Below are positions 36,401 through 43,942 of a DNA stretch of 64,000 nt, piece by piece. The stretch comes from Candidatus Omnitrophota bacterium (GTDB lineage: Bacteria > Omnitrophota > Gorgyraeia > Zapsychrales > Zapsychraceae). The stretch is from contig JACKFL010000005.1 in the NCBI GenBank assembly GCA_020632495.1, forward strand, positions 1,054,001 through 1,118,000. Direction: 5' to 3'. A program made the position numbers and the translations under genes. Position 1 is the first letter of the stretch, and each line of letters begins with the position of its first letter. Under the pieces are notes generated by a model. That model did no database searches. It was not told where the DNA came from and saw only the letters and a list, made by a program, of their open reading frames with translations.

Positions 36401-36449
36401 CCGGGGGCGGCCTGAATCGGGTGTTCCGGGAAAATTGGAGCACAATAAA

Positions 36450-36467
36450 CTTGACCGAACGGTCAAG
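36450..36467. promoter_or_regulatory. TetR-type operator, copy 1
   Basis: An 18-bp perfect palindrome, CTTGACCGAACGGTCAAG, typical of TetR-family half-sites (TTGACCG/CGGTCAA). Confidence 0.75.
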
Positions 36468-36469
36468 TT

Positions 36470-36484
36470 ATGTTATCGTAACAT
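36470..36484. promoter_or_regulatory. Second dyad next to operator 1
   Basis: ATGTTA-TCG-TAACAT is a perfect inverted repeat 2 nt behind the first TetR-type box. Possible site for another regulator. Confidence 0.4.
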
Positions 36485-36560
36485 CATGATTGAAGCCCGT
36501 CATTTTCGGCGGGGAGAAAAAGGGTCTCGCCAACCCGACATATTTTTTTTGCCTATTAAA

Positions 36561-36576
36561 TTGACCGAACGGTCAA
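36561..36576. promoter_or_regulatory. TetR-type operator, copy 2
   Basis: TTGACCGAACGGTCAA, identical core to copy 1 and 111 nt downstream of it, just before GATAAGGAG and the ATG at 36594. Confidence 0.75.
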
Positions 36577-36593
36577 GGATAAGGAGTGCTGCT

Positions 36594-36812
36594 ATGAGAA
36601 TCCAAACCCCCGAAATGAATCATCGCCCCGCAACCCGTGTTAGTACATGGGATGTCAATCTGACCCCCCTGAAAATTACCGCGCTGATCTACCTGCGTGA
36701 GGCGCGTATCAATGAGGAATATGAAAACATGACAGAGTTGGTCCGCTATGCCCGTCAGTTCGGCGCGGACCGGCGCGAAATCGCGGACGCGTTAAACGCT
36801 GTCCGTGTCTGA
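36594..36812 (+). CDS. Small hypothetical protein behind TetR-type operators
   Basis: 72 residues, not recognised. ATG 36594 has a good AAGGAG. The C-terminal half is helical (PLKITALIYLREARINEEYE, NMTELVRYARQFGADRREIA), without membrane segments or Cys. The frame is open further upstream through the operator region, but the ribosome site fixes this start. Followed after 11 nt by a small secreted protein, thioredoxin and Deg protease genes, so it is likely the first gene of that stress-type operon. Confidence 0.65.
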   Translation: MRIQTPEMNHRPATRVSTWDVNLTPLKITALIYLREARINEEYENMTELVRYARQFGADRREIADALNAVRV

Positions 36813-36823
36813 AGGAGGCGCAT

Positions 36824-37090
36824 ATGCAAACAGCAACCTATCTCATCCCGGTCCTTACTCTGTTATACGTCCTGATCAACCCGGCCTTCGCGCATGCCCG
36901 GCCCGCGCCGAATCCGTTCCGGCGGGACGCAAACCCGCACCGGCTGATCCGCGGCCTGTTGCGTGAGGCATACTGGACCACAGACCATTCGTTTAAAACC
37001 AGAAACAACCGCTGGATCATCAACCGACAGTTGGTGTCCGGAAAGGAGGGCGAAAATGAGCGCCTTAATACAATCCGTCAACACGGATAA
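36824..37090 (+). CDS. Small secreted protein
   Basis: 88 residues, not recognised. GAAGGAGG precedes ATG 36824. The signal peptide is clear (TYLIPVLTLLYVLINPAFAHA); the mature part is short, basic and Arg/Asn-rich (PNPFRRDANPHRLIRGLLRE). Its 3' end overlaps the thioredoxin start by 35 nt in another frame, which suggests translational coupling but also leaves room for doubt about the C-terminus. Confidence 0.6.
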   Translation: MQTATYLIPVLTLLYVLINPAFAHARPAPNPFRRDANPHRLIRGLLREAYWTTDHSFKTRNNRWIINRQLVSGKEGENERLNTIRQHG

Positions 37091-37388
37091 CTTCGAAAGC
37101 AAAATCCTGCGCGCGCCGGCCGCGACCCTGGTCGACTTTTGGGCCGAATGGTGCGCCCCGTGCCGCGCGCAGAATCCCGTCCTCGAAGAATTGGCCGGCG
37201 AGTGGGAAGGTAAAGTCCGCATCGCCAAGGTCAATGTCGACGACGACCCCGAACTGGCTTCACGGTACAACATCATGAGTATACCGACCATGATCCTGTT
37301 TCGCGATGGCCGTGCCGTCCGCCAGGTAACCGGCGTGCAGTCCGCCGCTCAGCTTCGCGCGCTGCTTGCCGCCAGCAACCTCAATTAA
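37056..37388 (+). CDS. trxA: Thioredoxin
   Basis: 110 residues with the canonical active site FWAEWCAPCRAQNPVLEELA (Cys33, Cys36) and the cis-Pro loop SIPTMILFRDG. Reduces protein disulfides in the cytoplasm; no signal peptide. ATG 37056 follows GGAAAGGAGG; the longer frame from 36963 would run into the upstream gene. The Deg protease gene starts 10 nt downstream. Confidence 0.94.
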   Translation: MSALIQSVNTDNFESKILRAPAATLVDFWAEWCAPCRAQNPVLEELAGEWEGKVRIAKVNVDDDPELASRYNIMSIPTMILFRDGRAVRQVTGVQSAAQLRALLAASNLN

Positions 37389-37398
37389 GGAGGTGACT

Positions 37399-38430
37399 AT
37401 GCAACCGAACTGGGAATTCTTGAATCAACATCCGAATACGCGGCCGCATGATGTGCCGCGCAAACCGGCCGCCAAGAAAACGCCGGTGAATGACGATAAT
37501 CTGCTCGATGCGTACTCCCGTGCCGTTATTGATGTGGTCGACCGGACCGGTCCGGCCGTGGTCAGTATCAATGTCGGCTGGCAAATCCAGGAACACGGGA
37601 TGCAGCAAGGCGGTTCCGGGTCCGGCGTGGTGTTTACGCCCGACGGATACATCCTGACCAACAGCCACGTGGTCCACAACACCACCGATTTGATGGTGAT
37701 GTTGAATAACGGTGATGTCTATGAAGCCGAGGTGATCGGGGATGATCCGGCCACGGACCTCGCGGTGATCCGCGTCCCGGCGGCCGGCCTGCCGTACGCG
37801 CCGATCGGTGATTCCCGTGACCTGCGGGTCGGACAGTTGGCAATCGCTATCGGCAATCCGTTGGGGTTCGAATCAACCGTGTCGACCGGCGTGGTGAGCG
37901 CGACCAACCGCCACCTGCGGACCAAAAACGGGCGCTTGATGGAGAATATCGTTCAGCATACCGCGCCGCTCAACCCGGGGAATTCCGGCGGGCCGCTGGT
38001 GAATTCCCGGGCCGAGGTCATCGGCATCAACGTGGCGATCATCTTCCGCGCCCAGGGATTGAGTTTCGCGATCCCGGCCAACACCGCCAAGTGGGTGGCC
38101 CAGCAGATCCTGCTGCACGGACGTGTGCGGCGGGGGTATCTCGGCATCGCGGGGCGTCAGATGCCGCTGTCCGAAGAGCTGCGTCGCAGTCAGGGATTAA
38201 GCAACGCCAGCGGCGTGCTGGTCGAACATGTCGAGCCGAACTCGCCGGCCCACCGGGCCGGGTTGGATGTGGCGGACGTGATCGTCAACGCCAACGAACG
38301 GGTCATCGCCAATGTGGATGATCTGCACCACTTCCTCGCGCAATGGCCGCTCGGCCAACGGTTTCAGCTGACAATCGTGCGGGACCGCGAGCTGATGGGC
38401 CTGCCCATCGTGCCGACCGAGGCCTTGTGA
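37399..38430 (+). CDS. Deg/HtrA-type trypsin-like serine protease with PDZ domain
   Basis: 343 residues. Catalytic triad: His90 (TNSHVVH), Asp120 (DPATDLAVI), Ser196 (LNPGNSGGPL). A single PDZ domain follows (RGYLGIAGRQ, GVLVEHVEPNSPAHRAGLDV, QFQLTIVRDRE). Unlike DegP/DegS it has neither signal peptide nor TM anchor, so it should be cytoplasmic. TAAGGAGGTGA precedes ATG 37399. With thioredoxin upstream it forms a protein-quality operon apparently under TetR-type control. Confidence 0.93.
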   Translation: MQPNWEFLNQHPNTRPHDVPRKPAAKKTPVNDDNLLDAYSRAVIDVVDRTGPAVVSINVGWQIQEHGMQQGGSGSGVVFTPDGYILTNSHVVHNTTDLMVMLNNGDVYEAEVIGDDPATDLAVIRVPAAGLPYAPIGDSRDLRVGQLAIAIGNPLGFESTVSTGVVSATNRHLRTKNGRLMENIVQHTAPLNPGNSGGPLVNSRAEVIGINVAIIFRAQGLSFAIPANTAKWVAQQILLHGRVRRGYLGIAGRQMPLSEELRRSQGLSNASGVLVEHVEPNSPAHRAGLDVADVIVNANERVIANVDDLHHFLAQWPLGQRFQLTIVRDRELMGLPIVPTEAL

Positions 38431-38499
38431 TTCATCCCCCGGGGGGCGCGGCCGGATCACGGTCGCGTCTCCGGGGATATCTTTTTCGTCCGCTTGTGC

Positions 38500-38505
38500 T
38501 ATAAT
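38500..38505 (+). promoter_or_regulatory. Extended -10 of the peroxiredoxin-like gene
   Basis: TGTGCTATAAT, with TATAAT at 38500-38505, 53 nt before the ATG at 38559. The -35 is poor, which suits an extended -10. Confidence 0.55.
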
Positions 38506-38558
38506 CGGACAATACTCACCGCGAAGCGGCAGCCATTATCAATGTAGCGGAACGTTTC

Positions 38559-39221
38559 ATGTCTTTAACCTTCCTCAACGAAATCGCCAATCTCAAAAAG
38601 AAGGCCTTCGACGCCTACACGCGCGAAACGGTCGAAGAGCTTATCCAGGTCACCAATGAAATGGCCGAGGAGAGCCTGGCCAAGACAACCATCCGCGAAG
38701 GCGACCGCATCCCGCCGTTTGAATTGAAAGACGCCACCGGCGACCTCATCCGCAGCAGCGATTTGCTGAATAGAGGGCCGCTGGTGATCAGTTTTTATCG
38801 CGGCGGCTGGTGTCCGTTTTGTTCGCTGGAATTGAAGTTTCTGCAGAAGATTTATCCGCAGGTGCGTGAGTGCGGCGCGGACATCGTGGCCATATCGCCG
38901 GAGCTTCAGGAGTACACTCATAAGACCAAGTCCGACAACGGCCTGCAGTTCTGCGTCTTGAGCGATGTGGACAATAAGGTCTCCAAGAAGTTCGGGCTGA
39001 TCTTCACGCTGATCAAGCACATCGCCAATATCTACCGCATCAACTTCGACCTGGACCTGAAGGCGATCAACGGCAACGAGGATTATGAATTCCCGGTGCC
39101 GGCCACCTATGTTGTGAAACCCGACGGCCTTATCCACTACGCGTTTATCGATGTGGACTACACCAAGCGGCTGGAGCCGGAGATTTTGTTGACCAAATTG
39201 GCGGAGATTTCGCGGGCGTAG
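38559..39221 (+). CDS. Peroxiredoxin-like (AhpC/TSA family) protein
   Basis: 220 residues. A helical N-terminal extension (residues 1-45) precedes a thioredoxin fold with REGDRIPPFELKD and the active site FYRGGWCPFCSLEL (Cys85, Cys88), a CxxC form. VPATYVVKPDGLIHYAFIDVDYTKR closes the domain. Proteins of this peroxiredoxin-like branch reduce peroxides or act as thiol oxidoreductases. Single gene with its own promoter; the next promoter begins about 50 nt behind the stop. Confidence 0.88.
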   Translation: MSLTFLNEIANLKKKAFDAYTRETVEELIQVTNEMAEESLAKTTIREGDRIPPFELKDATGDLIRSSDLLNRGPLVISFYRGGWCPFCSLELKFLQKIYPQVRECGADIVAISPELQEYTHKTKSDNGLQFCVLSDVDNKVSKKFGLIFTLIKHIANIYRINFDLDLKAINGNEDYEFPVPATYVVKPDGLIHYAFIDVDYTKRLEPEILLTKLAEISRA

Positions 39222-39271
39222 GCCGCGGACTATCCGTTTCCGGTGCGGCATATCCGGGCCGATTACTGAGT

Positions 39272-39300
39272 TTGACATTTGCCTCAGGTTAAGGTATATT
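39272..39300 (+). promoter_or_regulatory. Strong sigma70 promoter before a short hairpin RNA
   Basis: TTGACA at 39272-39277 and TATATT at 39295-39300 with the ideal 17-nt spacing. Confidence 0.75.
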
Positions 39301-39306
39301 ATTTAA

Positions 39307-39389
39307 GTTCCTGAGGCGGCAAAGAAGCCGCCGCACCAGGGTAATGAAGCCCAACGAATAAGACTAAAACTATTCGTTGGGCTTTTTTT
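39307..39389 (+). ncRNA. Candidate small RNA or transcription attenuator
   Basis: From the expected start of the promoter above to the T-tract is about 83 nt. It contains a first hairpin, GGCGGC-AAAGAA-GCCGCC (39315-39332), flanked by CCTGA...CACCAGG, and then a terminator hairpin. There is no start codon with ribosome site inside. It is either an independent sRNA or a leader with an attenuator for the ATP-grasp gene at 39564. I could not match it to a known riboswitch. Confidence 0.5.
39347..39389 (+). terminator. Rho-independent terminator
   Basis: A perfect 14-bp stem, AAGCCCAACGAATA / TATTCGTTGGGCTT, with a 10-nt loop and a run of T. Confidence 0.88.
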
Positions 39390-39418
39390 ATTCCCGCAGG
39401 AGTGCAGATAAATGCATG

Positions 39419-39529
39419 CGGGGATTGGTGATAAGGGATTAGGGGATGGACTGTTGCTTCCGGATATATTCCGACCCAAGTCCCCAGATGAGCACGCTCG
39501 GTCTGAATCCCGTATCTCCAATCCTATAT
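39419..39529. repeat. Family C/B-like inverted element, degenerate
   Basis: GGGATTGGTGATAAGGGATTAGGGG (in words of 7) is answered by AATCCCGTATCTCCAATCC. It lies between the terminator and the ATP-grasp gene. Confidence 0.55.
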
Positions 39530-39563
39530 TACTAACAGGACCTTCAACCAATCCGTACACAAG

Positions 39564-41030
39564 ATGAGCCACAACATCAAATTCCTGGCCAATTACAAGA
39601 CCGAAAGTTTCTTCGATGAGATGTTTACGTCCGAAGGGGACGTGCGGCCGGCCTATAAACTCTTCTTCGAGAATCTCGAACGGCTGAATCTCGACGACCT
39701 CAAGGCCAAGCAATACACCGCGGACAAGGCCTATGTCTCCATGGGGATTACGTTCAACGTGTACCACGAGGGGGAGGGCGTGGAGCGTACCTTGCCGTTT
39801 GACCTGGTCCCGCGGATTATCCCGTTTGAGGAATGGGATGTGATCAACCGCGGACTCACCCAGCGCGTCATCGCGTTGAATACCTTTCTGGATGACATCT
39901 ACAATAAGAAGCTCATACTCAAAGACAATGTTATCCCTGAGGAGATCATCCGGTCGTCGCCCGGTTATTTGCCGGCCTGCGAGGGGATACAACCGCCCAG
40001 GGGACGCTGGGCCCATATCAGCGGCATCGACCTGATCAAGCACAGCGACGGGGATTATTACGTTTTGGAGGACAATTGCCGCGTCCCGTCCGGCGTGTCC
40101 TATGTGTTGGAAAACCGCGAGATTATGAAGCGCGCCTTTCCCAACATCTTTGAGCGCGCGCATGTGCTGCCGATATACGACTATCCGTTGCAGCTGCTGG
40201 AGATGCTGGAATCGCTGACCTTTATGCAGGAACCCACGGTCGTGGTGCTCACGCCGGGAATTTACAACTCCGCTTATTTTGAACATTCGTTTCTCGCCCA
40301 GCAAATGGGGGCCGAGCTGGTGGAGGGACGTGATTTGGTGGTGGAAGACGGATTTTGCTATATGCGCACGACCAAGGGGCTGCAGCGTGTTGATGTCATC
40401 TATCGCCGCGTCGACGACATTTTTATCGATCCGCTCGTCTTCCGGCCCGATTCGGTGCTCGGGGTGCCGGGCCTGTTCGATGCCTACCGCCGCGGCAATG
40501 TGGCGATCGCCAACGCGCCCGGGACCGGCGTGGCCGACGACAAGGTGGTCTACGCCTACGTCCCCGATATGATCAAGTACTATCTGGAAGAGGACCCGAT
40601 CCTGCCGAATGTACCGACTTACTTATGCTGGCGCGATAACGACCGCGATTACGTGCTGGAAAACATCCATAAGATGGTGGTCAAGACCGACAACCAGTCC
40701 GGCGGCTACGGCATGCTGATGGGGCCGTCATCGACCACCGAAGAGCGGCGCGAGTTCATCGACAAGATCAAGGCCAGCCCGCGCAATTATATCGCACAGC
40801 CGATGATGTCGTTGTCGCGTGTCCCGACCCTGATCCAGGACGACCTGGAAGGCCGTCACGTTGATCTGCGGCCGTTCGTCCTCTTCGGAAACAGTGTCTC
40901 GGTCATTCCCGGGGGGTTGAGCCGGGTCGCGTTGAAAAAGGGATCGATGGTCGTCAACTCGTCGCAGGGCGGGGGATCGAAGGACACGTGGGTCCTCGGT
41001 GTGCCGGAGGAGGACCTGCTCAATGCTTAG
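39564..41030 (+). CDS. Circularly permuted ATP-grasp protein
   Basis: 488 residues, of the DUF404/DUF407 (CP_ATPgrasp) type: VYHEGEGVERTLPFDLVPRI, GIDLIKHSDGDYYVLEDNCRVPSGVSYVLENR (DNxRxPSG is the family hallmark), KTDNQSGGYGMLMGP, and GGLSRVALKKGSMVVNSSQGGGSKDTWVL. ATP-grasp enzymes join a carboxylate to an amine or thiol. This type is repeatedly encoded with alpha-E, transglutaminase and Anbu peptidase genes, and a peptide-tagging or peptide-synthesis pathway has been proposed. No Shine-Dalgarno is evident. Overlaps the next gene by 8 nt. Confidence 0.92.
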   Translation: MSHNIKFLANYKTESFFDEMFTSEGDVRPAYKLFFENLERLNLDDLKAKQYTADKAYVSMGITFNVYHEGEGVERTLPFDLVPRIIPFEEWDVINRGLTQRVIALNTFLDDIYNKKLILKDNVIPEEIIRSSPGYLPACEGIQPPRGRWAHISGIDLIKHSDGDYYVLEDNCRVPSGVSYVLENREIMKRAFPNIFERAHVLPIYDYPLQLLEMLESLTFMQEPTVVVLTPGIYNSAYFEHSFLAQQMGAELVEGRDLVVEDGFCYMRTTKGLQRVDVIYRRVDDIFIDPLVFRPDSVLGVPGLFDAYRRGNVAIANAPGTGVADDKVVYAYVPDMIKYYLEEDPILPNVPTYLCWRDNDRDYVLENIHKMVVKTDNQSGGYGMLMGPSSTTEERREFIDKIKASPRNYIAQPMMSLSRVPTLIQDDLEGRHVDLRPFVLFGNSVSVIPGGLSRVALKKGSMVVNSSQGGGSKDTWVLGVPEEDLLNA

Positions 41031-41970
41031 CCGGGTCGCGCAAACCATCTACTGGCTGGGCCGGTACATCGAACGGGCCGAGAACTACGCGCGCTTTATG
41101 GACGTCAACCTGTCGTTGATCATGGACCTGCCCAAGACGATGTCCGAACAGTGGCAGCCGCTGGTGGGGATCACCGGCGACGACGCGTTGTTCCGCAGCA
41201 AGTACGACGAACAATACACCCGCGACAACGTCGTGCAATTCATGACCTTCGACAAGGACAATTCCAATTCGATCCTCAGCTGTCTGATCCAGGCGCGGGA
41301 GAACGCGCGCACCATCCGCGAGATTATCTCCAGCGAGATGTGGCAGCAGCTCAATGAGCTTTACCTTTCCGTCAAGGACGCCAACATCGCCACCAACGGC
41401 AATCTCTCCGATTTTTACCGTCATATCAAGACCGGATCCCATTTGTTTAACGGGATCATGGACTCGACGCTGATCCACAACGAGGCCTATCACTTCGCCA
41501 ACATCGGCCGGCTCTCCGAGCGGGCCGATAAGACCGACCGGATCCTCGACATGAAATACTTCTATCTGCTGCCGCGGGTGGAAGACGTGGGGACCACGCT
41601 CGATTATATGCAGTGGTCGGCGCTGTTAAAGTCGGCCAGCGCCTACGAAGTCTACCGGAAGAAGTACGGCCGCATGGACTACCGCGACATAATCGAGTTT
41701 TTGATCTTTGACCGCGAGTTTCCCCGGGCGATCCACTTCTGTTTATTGGAGTCCGACCGCTCGCTGCACACCATCGGCAATACGCAATTGGGGACCTTCA
41801 ACAACCCGGCCGAAAAGGAGATGGGCAAGATCATCTCTCAGTTGAACTTCAACGATGTCAACGACATCATCCAGTACGGCCTGCACGAATATCTTGATGA
41901 CCTGCAGGTGAAACTCAATCATCTCGGTGACGAGATATTCAATACATTCTTTTCGCTCGCACACAAGTAA
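41023..41970 (+). CDS. Alpha-E domain protein
   Basis: 315 residues, all-helical DUF403. The diagnostic N-terminus is MLSRVAQTIYWLGRYIERAE, with SRVA...W.GRY.ERAEN. Other blocks: NARTIREIISSEMWQQLNELY and SERADKTDRILDMKYFYLLP. No catalytic residues are established; it is the constant partner of the permuted ATP-grasp. The ATG at 41023 overlaps the ATP-grasp stop, showing coupled translation. Confidence 0.92.
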   Translation: MLSRVAQTIYWLGRYIERAENYARFMDVNLSLIMDLPKTMSEQWQPLVGITGDDALFRSKYDEQYTRDNVVQFMTFDKDNSNSILSCLIQARENARTIREIISSEMWQQLNELYLSVKDANIATNGNLSDFYRHIKTGSHLFNGIMDSTLIHNEAYHFANIGRLSERADKTDRILDMKYFYLLPRVEDVGTTLDYMQWSALLKSASAYEVYRKKYGRMDYRDIIEFLIFDREFPRAIHFCLLESDRSLHTIGNTQLGTFNNPAEKEMGKIISQLNFNDVNDIIQYGLHEYLDDLQVKLNHLGDEIFNTFFSLAHK

Positions 41971-41989
41971 GTTAGGAAGGAACAACCCC

Positions 41990-42736
41990 ATGACGTATTG
42001 CGTTGGAATCAAAGTGAAGGAAGGGTTGATCGGTCTGGCCGACACCCGTATGACCGCCGGGAATCAGACCCTGACCGCCCGCAAAGTGAGCATCGAACAA
42101 AAGCACGGTGACCATGCCGTGTTCCTGATGACCTCGGGACTGCGCGCGCTGCGCGACAAGGCCGTGACGTATTTTCAGGAGATCATCGAAGAAACCGGCT
42201 TCGAATACAAGAAGATGTACAAGCTCGTCAACGCCTTCGGAGGACAGATCCGCCGCGTCGCCCAGGAAGACCGCATGGCGCTGCAGCAATCGAATTACGA
42301 CTTCAATATCCACGCCTTGATCGCCGGCCAGTTGGAAGATGACAAGGAGCACAAGCTGTTCATGATCTTTCCCGAAGGCAACTGGGTGGAAGTCGGCGAG
42401 GCGAATCCGTACTTTATCATCGGCAACACCACCAACGGCAAACCGATCCTCGACCGCGTGCTGCGCTACGATTCGAGTCTCGAGTTCGCGATCAAGGTCA
42501 GTTTTTTATCTTTTAACGCCACGCAGGTCAGTTCCAACGATGTGGACTATCCGGTGGACGTGATCATTTACCGCAAAGACAGTTTCACCATGGCGGAGGA
42601 ACGTCTCACGCTCGAACAGATGGCGCCGTATACCTCGTGGTGGCAGAATCACCTGGCAAAACTGATCGAAGAGTTCCCGGGCGACTGGGCCGCGGAGCTT
42701 CTTGCCCATTACCAGCAAGAGCAGCAACAACAATAG
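41990..42736 (+). CDS. Anbu (proteasome-type) peptidase
   Basis: 248 residues, Ntn-hydrolase of the 20S proteasome/HslV fold. MTYCVGIKVKEGLIGLADTR gives Thr2 as the N-terminal nucleophile once Met is removed, with Asp18 and Lys33-type residues (ADTRMTAGNQTLTARKV) following. IIGNTTNGKPILDRVL and DVIIYRKDSF match Anbu (bacterial proteasome homologue). AGGAAGG precedes ATG 41990. No ATPase unfoldase gene lies nearby, so it probably acts on peptides or products of the neighbouring ATP-grasp. Confidence 0.92.
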   Translation: MTYCVGIKVKEGLIGLADTRMTAGNQTLTARKVSIEQKHGDHAVFLMTSGLRALRDKAVTYFQEIIEETGFEYKKMYKLVNAFGGQIRRVAQEDRMALQQSNYDFNIHALIAGQLEDDKEHKLFMIFPEGNWVEVGEANPYFIIGNTTNGKPILDRVLRYDSSLEFAIKVSFLSFNATQVSSNDVDYPVDVIIYRKDSFTMAEERLTLEQMAPYTSWWQNHLAKLIEEFPGDWAAELLAHYQQEQQQQ

Positions 42737-42746
42737 GAGGCGTCAC

Positions 42747-43604
42747 GTGACCGTCGGGACTAATATTCTCACCATCGAACATGAAACGACTTATCACTAT
42801 CTCGACCGCGTCTTTCTGGAGCCGCACCTGCTGCGGCTGACTCCGCGGGAGGGAAAAAACCTGCACGTCTACCAAGCAGACCTGGAAATCGATCCCAAAC
42901 CGCAGGGGATCCATTCGATCCTCGAGATGGACGGGACACACGCGCATCTGGTTTGGTTCAGCGGGATGACCAAGCAGTTCAGTATCCGCGCGCGGTCCGA
43001 GGTCGAGCTGCGGCCGTTCAATCCTTTCGAATTCATCATCTTTCCGACCACCAGCGTGCGGCTGCCCATGGTGTATCCGGCGGGCTGGGAGCGGGTGCTC
43101 GCGCCGTACATGCAAGACGGCGCGCCGGACCCCGCGGTTAAGACCTTCGCCGCCAATATCGCCGAAGACACCGCGCAGGAAACCATTAATTTTCTCACCG
43201 CGCTGGTCAAGACGATCAGCGACGACTTCAAGTACGTCAAACGCGAACACGGCCGGCCGCATCCGCCCGAGCAGGTCTTAAGCGAAAAAGAAGGATCCTG
43301 CCGCGACTTTACCGTGTTCGCCATGGCGGCCTGCCGCGCCCTGGGCCTGGCCACCCGGTTCGTGAGCGGCTACTATTTCTCCGAGGAGGACGACGAACCC
43401 TCCGAGTTGCACGCCTGGCTGGAGGTTTATCTGCCGGGCGCCGGCTGGAAGGGTTACGATCCCGCCCACGGATTGGCCTGCGATCATCACTACCTTGCGC
43501 TTTCCGCCTCGGCCGAGCCCGACAAGACCCTGCCGGTCACCGGCACCTTCCGCGGTTTTGCCTCCTCGCGGATGAGGACGAGTTTGATGATTTTTCCTTC
43601 TTGA
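42747..43604 (+). CDS. Transglutaminase-like cysteine peptidase family protein
   Basis: 285 residues from GTG 42747 behind AATAGGAGG. An N-terminal beta domain (LTIEHETTYHYLDRV, VYQADLEIDPKP) precedes the transglutaminase core. The catalytic triad is Cys185 (EGSCRDFT), His222 (ELHAWLEVY) and Asp238 (GYDPAHG). Such proteins cleave or form amide bonds and are standard members of the ATP-grasp/alpha-E/Anbu cluster. No signal peptide. The stop codon TGA sits directly at the first bases of the family E repeat. Confidence 0.92.
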   Translation: MTVGTNILTIEHETTYHYLDRVFLEPHLLRLTPREGKNLHVYQADLEIDPKPQGIHSILEMDGTHAHLVWFSGMTKQFSIRARSEVELRPFNPFEFIIFPTTSVRLPMVYPAGWERVLAPYMQDGAPDPAVKTFAANIAEDTAQETINFLTALVKTISDDFKYVKREHGRPHPPEQVLSEKEGSCRDFTVFAMAACRALGLATRFVSGYYFSEEDDEPSELHAWLEVYLPGAGWKGYDPAHGLACDHHYLALSASAEPDKTLPVTGTFRGFASSRMRTSLMIFPS

Positions 43605-43840
43605 CGTGTATGCGTATATGCGTATATGCGTGTATGCGTTTATGCGTTTATGCGTGGTTGGACCGGTACTTCAAGAACATTAGGGGATTGGGGTATCGGA
43701 GGAGGTAGGCATAGCGTTAATTAGATCATCTGTGTAACGGTTGGCGGTATTCCATGCTCCGTTATTTCTTTGCGCCATCAGGAAACAGATCCCGCCCACC
43801 AACCCGCATAAACGCTTACACACATAAACGCATATACCCA
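43605..43840. repeat. Family E octad inverted element
   Basis: The left arm is GCGTATAT/GCGTGTAT/GCGTTTAT words (43609-43660). The right arm CCCGCATAAACGCTTACACA...AACGCATATAC is at 43804-43838. The spacer of about 140 nt carries no gene. It occupies most of the 338-nt gap to the next gene; a -10 like TATACT lies at about 43892. Confidence 0.8.
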
Positions 43841-43942
43841 CCCAGAATCCGCTATTTCTCCAAAAGCAAGTATTCACCCCCGCGCTCAGCTGTTATACTG
43901 AATCTGTTCGCTGTGAATCCTGATAAAGGAAGGGGGGCCTTT

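Noticed and set aside
36435..36593. Longer N-terminus for the small protein at 36594
   Set aside because: The extension would translate both TetR-type operators; the ribosome site and ATG at 36594 fit better.
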